From positions 5,116,501 through 5,180,500 of the forward strand of contig NC_060898.1 of NCBI RefSeq assembly GCF_014805685.1: DNA of 64,000 nt, written 5' to 3'. This stretch comes from Silurus meridionalis. Taxonomy: Eukaryota > Chordata > Actinopteri > Siluriformes > Siluridae. The notes under the pieces were generated by a model. That model did not search any database, was not told where the DNA came from, and saw only the letters and a program-made list of their open reading frames with translations. The stretch's first letter is position 1; every line of letters begins with the position of its first letter. The translations under genes and the position numbers were made by a program. Positions 58,200 through 64,000 of the stretch are shown here, piece by piece.

Positions 58200-59270
58200 G
58201 AAATGAATCTATAAAAAAAAACCACAAACATACAGAAGGTGGAGATTTGAGTGCAATATGTTTTATTACATGGATTTTGAGAAAGATGACTTTTCTAGTA
58301 ACAAGCAGTGTAGATCTTTCATTAATTAATAAATAACAATATATATTTGTTGGTGAATTGCTGTAAAATAAATCACTTCATTCTGGTTGGAATGGTGACA
58401 CTAACAATTGATGCTTTTTAAAATATGATTGACAGTGGAAAAAGGAATGCCGCCTTGAGCTGATTTGCAAAATATTGATGTCCAAACAATTTGTATTTCT
58501 TCTATTTAGAGAGCATTAGGCACCACAATGACTGTATTTTCTTAGACAGAGAAAGACACTTTATCAGCAGCTGCCAGAATACCAGGAAACTTCGTTACAT
58601 ATTACAAAAAGCAGTGTGACAGAAAAAAAGAAATGCTGATTTCACCTTTACTGAACATTTTACATTGTTCACATGATGTTTGAACAGACATGCTAAGTTA
58701 TTTAAAGTAGTGCAACCAGGACAATGAACAAGCATAAAAAAAAAGAATTTTCTTATTCTGAGGTTTTATTAATCTGTCCTGTATGCCTGCTCTTTTTTGA
58801 ATATATGAATATATATAGAATATATTTTTAAGCCCATTTGAGTCTGTTATGTTTATGGAGTGCAATGACATTTCAGCCCATTCCTTTCTTTATTTATTGA
58901 TGTATCTGTCCATCCAGCAGTATTCAGATCTCCCAAATTTGGAGCACTGTATTTTGCATGTACATAAGAGTACACTGCTACTGCTACTTCAGAAATGGCA
59001 GACAAGCCCATCAACGAAGGAATCCAAAAGGAGTGACAGTTACAAAGGGCTCTCTGCTATAAATCGACCTGGTTGATTCTCCACTCTCTTCATCTTATCT
59101 TACATTAGTTGTCTTTCACTTTAGTTATCTTGTTTGAAAGATGCCAACGTCTGTATTGTTTTTAAGAAAAACTTTCTCAATCGCACACAGCTGTGTAGGA
59201 TGCCTTAATATGCTTATATCTCTAGAACTAAGGGGTCCAAACATATTCTAGCAAAACAATGCCCCTGTGT
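58200..59270. other. Intronic DNA without recognised features
   Basis: AT-rich sequence; no transposon termini or exon signals noticed. Confidence 0.35.
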
Positions 59271-59277
59271 ATAAAGA

Positions 59278-59375
59278 TTACATTTACATTTACAGCATTT
59301 GACACCCTAATTTACAGCGACTTACATTTTATTTCATTCATACAACTAAGTAGTCATGGGGTTAAGGAATTTGAG
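59278..59375 (-). repeat. tRNA-type SINE tail, reverse orientation
   Basis: ACATTTACAGCATTTGACAC, TTTACAGCGACTTACATTTT and CATACAACTAAGTAGTCATG are the reverse-strand tail of the SINE family at 30570. Confidence 0.5.
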
Positions 59376-60058
59376 AAAAGGAATATATCTGTACTGCAAC
59401 TTTTACCCCAGGAATACGCATTATTCTTCTTCATGGTTGGCAGGTCTGAATATGTTCTACAATAAGCCTTAAATGTGCCATTTAAATCAAATAATTGAAG
59501 CCTGTCCAGGTGACTTTGGAGAGAGAAAGTAGGCGGACATTTGAACTTTTTTTTTTCTTTTTTCAAATGAAACTCTTTTTAAAAAAATTGCTTTGTGGTG
59601 CACCCCTTTCAGAAGATTTTTTGCTCCTGATATTTTCTGTGATAGGAATAACGACTGACAAATGTCACGTCAAAGACTGAACTTGAAGAGTGAATTCTGT
59701 ATTGTAATAAGAACAAAAGTTCTAAAAAGTTCAAATGGGCTTCTGCATGGTTTCCGATTTGCACTAGACCTCCACATGTCCCTGCTGAATAGATTTAGGC
59801 AGGAGCTGGTGTTAATAGAAGGAATGAGACAGGGAGGTGATGGTTATGAAGACTGCTTCACGTGTAGGGAAGCGAAAGACAGTAAATTATGCAGTATGAA
59901 GGAGTTTTAGACAGGCACTTTCTCACAAACTTCAGAGCTTCATTCTTTATTCACTTTAAAATCAAGGCACAGTTTGGGTGGATGCTAACGCCACATTTGA
60001 CAAAAGAACTCATTCCATCACTGTTTGATTAATGTTAATTTGCAGGATTACTCTTATT

Positions 60059-60932
60059 CAGTGGCGGGCCATGCATTTGTTACCTGGGCCTTTAGTGGAT
60101 ACTTACCGACTTAATCCACCTCTTAATACCATCACTATCACGTTGCCATTATAGAAACCATCAATACTATACAAAAACGTAATATAACAACGCGTGGCAT
60201 TACAGAGAGAGAGGCATTTTACATATGGAAGGTGAATATCATTTTACTAAAGCAAGCTCCAAACCTCTACACTACAACCGCAACTGTGCCACCTACATCA
60301 TCTGAAGCAGTTCAGAATCAACATTTGTCTAATAACATGACAAAAACATAAAAAATGTAAATAAAATACAACCTATTTACCATAGATTTACCGCTCCTCA
60401 GAGGCTGTAAGCCAGTGGTACCACTCGTATTCACTGGTCTGGAAGTGGTAAATAAACCCTTTCCCGTGCTAAGACAAGCTAGCTAACTTCGGGGTTGGCC
60501 GAACTCTCCTCACGATGTCTAGCATTTCTAGAAAAGTCCGCCTTTAAAATGTTTTTTTAAGTATGTCCGAGACCAAATCATTTTCATTTCCTCCGTCAGC
60601 CAATTTGGGCATAAAGTCTAACTATATATATTAATGTGTACAGCGTGCTACAGACGTGTTTTGCCAGTCGAACTTGTCTGTAACTGTTTCGCCCTGACCA
60701 ACCAATCAGAGGACAAAAAAATGCTGTCGCTGAAATCTGATTGGACAAAAAATCTAACATCCACATACACATACTGAAAGCAGTGCAGCCAAGAGAAATG
60801 CCATGAAATGAAGAGAATCAACTGTTTGGAATAAATTAATTAATTTCAATTTAGGTTGTAAATGTAAGTCAGAGCTTCTGATAGTGTTTGGCCAGCACAG
60901 AAAGCTTTTCTGCCCCTGACGTGCCACCACTG
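60059..60932. mobile_element. hAT-like element with 8-bp target duplication
   Basis: Starts CAGTGGCGGGCCATGCATTT and ends with an inverse-type terminus GACGTGCCACCACTG. Flanking 8-mers CTCTTATT and CTCTAATT match at seven of eight bases. The 874-bp interior shows no transposase frame. Confidence 0.8.
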
Positions 60933-61296
60933 CTCTAATTGTACTTTAAACTGCATGAGGTACACACTGAAAGAACATTTTTGTGCAAACACAGTTTGCT
61001 GCTAAAACATTAAGTTACATCATACTGCTAACTGGGTAAGATGCTAGTAAATTTTTTCCCTGATCTGATTTACATTCATTTGCTGTTGGCAAAGACATAA
61101 ATGATCACATATGCAATGTCATGGGTCTGGTGGCTCAGGGGTTCTGACATTTAAAATCTTGTCCCATTTTTTAATTTACATTTTGCTTGCTTGTTGACCA
61201 CTGAGACCTCCAGATTAGCAAGAATGCAATGCTGAAATGGTATTTTTCTGAATTCCATTTCCAAAAACGAATTTTTCACTTTTTAATAAATTGTAT

Positions 61297-61585
61297 AGAC
61301 CACCATTCTTTCCAATAACCACCATTCTTCCCAGTAACCAATCACTGATCATCATTCTTTCCAATGGCCAATCATTGACCACCATTCTTCCAAATAACTT
61401 ATCAATGACAACCATTCTTCCTAATAACCTATCACTGATCATTATTCTTCCCAAAAAACAATCATTGACCAGAATTATTTTCAGTTCACTGAATCACATT
61501 TTCACAATCACATTTTATCCAATAACTAATCGTTCGCCATTCTTTCCAAACACTAATCAATCACCACTATTCTTTTCAATGATCA
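61297..61585. repeat. ~30-bp minisatellite
   Basis: About eight to nine diverged units of the type CCAATCATTGACCACCATTC TTCC, best preserved at 61300-61470 and fading to 61585. Because the unit is close to 30 bp, the frame stays open and gives a 10-residue repeat (TTILPNNLS-like) that is not a gene product. Confidence 0.85.
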
Positions 61586-61832
61586 ATAACTGATCAAATA
61601 TAAATTATTTGCATTATTATTCTGAAAGACCAACCACTGTCCCCAGTGTCTAATCACTTCCTTCATGTCCCAACTAATGACTACCAGTGCATCATTGTTG
61701 TTTCCCTCCTTGATAGAGATGACAGTATTTCTCATTTGTGCTGCCACTATCAGAAATCGACTTCGTTTTCCTTACTAGCTTATCTTCTGTATTTTATGCT
61801 GATGTTAAAAAGATTAAGGCTACATGTATTTA

Positions 61833-62045
61833 CAGTGCCCTCCACTAATATTAGCCCCTTTGGTAAATCTGAGCAAAGAAATCACAAAAAATTGTCTTCA
61901 TTGTTAATCTGCTAATCTTGTGTTCAAGAATGTACACGAATACTCTGCTCTCATGGATATCAAACAAGAGCAAACACAAGAATAAATAATAATAATAAAA
62001 AAAATCTCTGTGTTAAATACAAACATCGCAAAATGATTGGCACGC
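61833..62045 (+). mobile_element. Tc1 left-end fragment
   Basis: After TA at 61831-61832 it starts CAGTGCCCTCCACTAATATT, then GAGCAAAGAAATCACAAAAA and CTCATGGATATCAAACAAGA, the 5' region of a well-known fish Tc1 family. It breaks off near ATTGGCACGC before any transposase sequence. Confidence 0.75.
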
Positions 62046-62550
62046 ATGTGAATTCTTCAAAACGACCTCAGTGTGCAGTGCCGGCTGGTGGTGTTGTTCT
62101 TCACAGGAATACAGGCTTATGCTCTTACATTTCGGCTGTTGTCTCAGCAACCTGCTGTTTCTGCTGTTGTCTAAGCAAACCCTCATCACTACAATTCCTC
62201 TCAAAAAAAGGTGTCTTTGTGCAGAAAAACAGTACCAGATTCAAGAATGAGGTTTCGTTTATACATCATAAGGTCTCAAAGCCCTCGCCTACATCTCAGG
62301 CAGTAAGCAAACTGTCTCCTGCGGCATTTATCTTAAAAGCCTGCACTTAATAAATCATTAATGTCAGAGAACCTATATAAACAGATAGAATGGATAATAT
62401 AAGTTCAGAATATCGCAGGATATTCATATCACTGCCGTAGTGTATCACGTCTTGTCTTTAGTCTCCTTGACTCCAGATATGATGGAACATTGATCTGAAC
62501 CTGCAGCTTAAAAAGACTCCAGGGTTTGGATCTGATAAAATACTTGTGAT

Positions 62551-62553
<3 letters not shown>

Positions 62554-62612
<59 letters not shown>
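62554..62612. repeat. (GT)n microsatellite
   Basis: About 29 GT units. Confidence 0.95.
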
Positions 62613-62614
<2 letters not shown>

Positions 62615-62729
62615 GGGGTTTTGCTGGAAGTCTTTGCATCAATCCAGTGGTACCGACCAAACTGTTCGAGTTAATTTTCTGGCCAGGTGAACACTGAGAC
62701 AAGAAGAGATTATAGGTCATAGATCCAGA

Positions 62730-62782
<53 letters not shown>
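62730..62782. repeat. (CA)n microsatellite
   Basis: About 26 CA units, 117 bp after the (GT)n run and complementary to it. Confidence 0.95.
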
Positions 62783-62786
<4 letters not shown>

Positions 62787-63189
62787 GGCACACACAACCC
62801 TATATCAGTAATAAAGAGAGTTGGTGATTGTAAGTGGGGTGCTGGCTGAGATCAGGAGGTGTCACCTGATTATAGCAGCTAGACACTCTGAAGAAAAAAA
62901 AGCACACTCTCTAGTCTTACAGCTTGGAGCATTATGAAAGATGGCAGAGAGAAAAAGAGGAGCATTACAGCCCTGATTTAATACACCATTTCCATAATGA
63001 GTCAGTGAATCAGTAAATGGTATTTTGTCATTTTCTGTTCTTGATTGCAGCCCTGTCTTGGTCTGGTGGAATGAGATTTTAATTTTATTTTTAGACTCGG
63101 AAGAGTCTCTGTAGTTCGCTTGACATGTTTTTGAACTTTGGGTTGGACATGCATGTTATTTTATTTTACTGAAATATTTGCTTTTTACT

Positions 63190-63300
63190 TGTCACATGTA
63201 CATTAGCACAAAGGGTTAAGGGCCTTGATCAAGGGCCCAAGAGTGGCAGTTGGACAATACTGGGGCTTGAACTGGACGCTGGATGCTGGACACTGTGGTC
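63190..63300 (-). repeat. tRNA-type SINE fragment, reverse orientation
   Basis: GGGTTAAGGGCCTTGATCAA, GGGCCCAAGAGTGGCAGTTG and GGGGCTTGAACTGG are the reverse-strand head of the SINE family. Confidence 0.5.
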
Positions 63301-64000
63301 AGAGTGAAGGTTCACCCATGGTACAGCACACCTAGAGCAGATGTTGTTAAGTCCAACAGTGGCAGCTTATCCACTGAACCACTGTAGAAACTTAAGAATT
63401 CTGATTCTGAAAATAAGAATTCTGATTTTGTATTTCTTCATGAGATTATAATATCACTGGTGGTATATTTGTGTTTCAGGATGTAATCATGGTCTGCTGT
63501 TACTCCTTATTGTATCTACAGTGTTACTACAATAAATGTTATATGCCTGCGACTGTTGCTGAGTGTTAAGTGGGTGAACAAGCCTTTAGCTTTTGATAAC
63601 AGCTTTTGTTTGGTTATCTAGTTATTTGGACTGTTGGTCACAAGTCTATATTTTATATTTTTCATTTATATATATCATTGTTTGTTCTCTGTATTTTTAT
63701 ATTTTCTTTATGTTAAATAAACATCAGTTTAAGCCAAGTCAGGGCATAACAAGGAAGTAAGAAAATCATGTAAAACTTTAAGTAAAATGCCATATAAGGA
63801 CATAACATGGAAGTAAAATGTTAATAAAGAACCAGGAAGCAACAAAAGCTAACACATTTATCTTGAGGCAGAAAGTAACAAGCCAAATTATAGCAAAACA
63901 AGAAGCAACAAATTCATGTCAAACCCACATCAAGCCAAAGCCAAATCAGGATGTATCAAAGAATTAACAAGCTCGTGCAAAACCAGGAGGTAGAAACAAT

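Larger units (their letters stand above)
23297..64000 (+). other. whrn: whrn intron 1 (5' portion)
   Basis: The intron begins with a strong donor GTAAGT. I searched for a following exon coding the rest of PDZ1 (an ALKGSKKLVL-like sequence after an acceptor) and recognised none, so the intron appears to extend past the window. It holds transposon relics, microsatellites and repeat-poor islands listed separately. A nested gene cannot be excluded but none was supported. Confidence 0.7.

Noticed and set aside
61297..61585. CRISPR array or repeat protein gene
   Set aside because: Units are contiguous and diverged without unique spacers, in a vertebrate genome; it is a minisatellite.
62033..62350. 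105-codon + strand frame after the Tc1 fragment
   Set aside because: Starts inside transposon sequence, has no recognisable domain, splice sites or promoter.
62508..62795. Frame with poly-(VC) and poly-(TH)
   Set aside because: It is a translation of the (GT)n and (CA)n arrays.

Overview
This window looks like nuclear DNA of a teleost fish. It holds spliced vertebrate genes with GT-AG introns, long AT-rich noncoding DNA, many (TA)n, (CA)n and (CT)n microsatellites, and a dense load of fish-type DNA transposons (Tc1, mariner, pogo-like MITEs, hAT) with tRNA-like SINEs and LINE scraps. The repeat mix would suit an otophysan fish such as a catfish or cyprinid relative, but species cannot be fixed from sequence alone.

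Only two protein-coding genes can be supported, both on the + strand. The left edge (982-4120) carries the last four coding exons of man1b1, the ER alpha-1,2-mannosidase that trims Man9 N-glycans and marks misfolded glycoproteins for degradation. About 18.5 kb further right, in a CpG-rich block, lies coding exon 1 of whrn (whirlin, 22604-23296), a PDZ scaffold of the Usher type 2 complex in hair cells and photoreceptors. It ends at a clear donor inside PDZ1. No exon 2 was recognised, so the last 40.7 kb reads as the start of whrn intron 1. The two genes act in unrelated pathways and are merely neighbours.

Layout: 1-4120, man1b1 3' half with a hAT-like element and a nested Tc/mariner-like element in introns; 4121-21620, 3' flank and intergenic DNA with a LINE fragment, a mariner relic, a pogo-like MITE, a decayed Tc1 and some repeat-poor stretches; 21840-22603, whrn 5' flank with an RFX-type X-box and two short upstream ORFs; 22604-23296, whrn exon 1; 23297-64000, whrn intron 1, a mosaic of transposon relics and microsatellites separated by repeat-poor islands that may be conserved noncoding elements.

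No rRNA, functional tRNA, CRISPR array, prokaryotic operon or novel multi-gene system was found. The most checkable unusual signals are the whrn X-box, a 39-bp perfect palindrome inside a transposon copy (45470-45557), a mariner sitting at the junction of a direct duplication (12576-13690), and two unrelated pogo-like MITEs that each landed in a copy of the same repeat family. Transposon family names come from recognition of termini, target-site duplications and transposase motifs, not from a database search.
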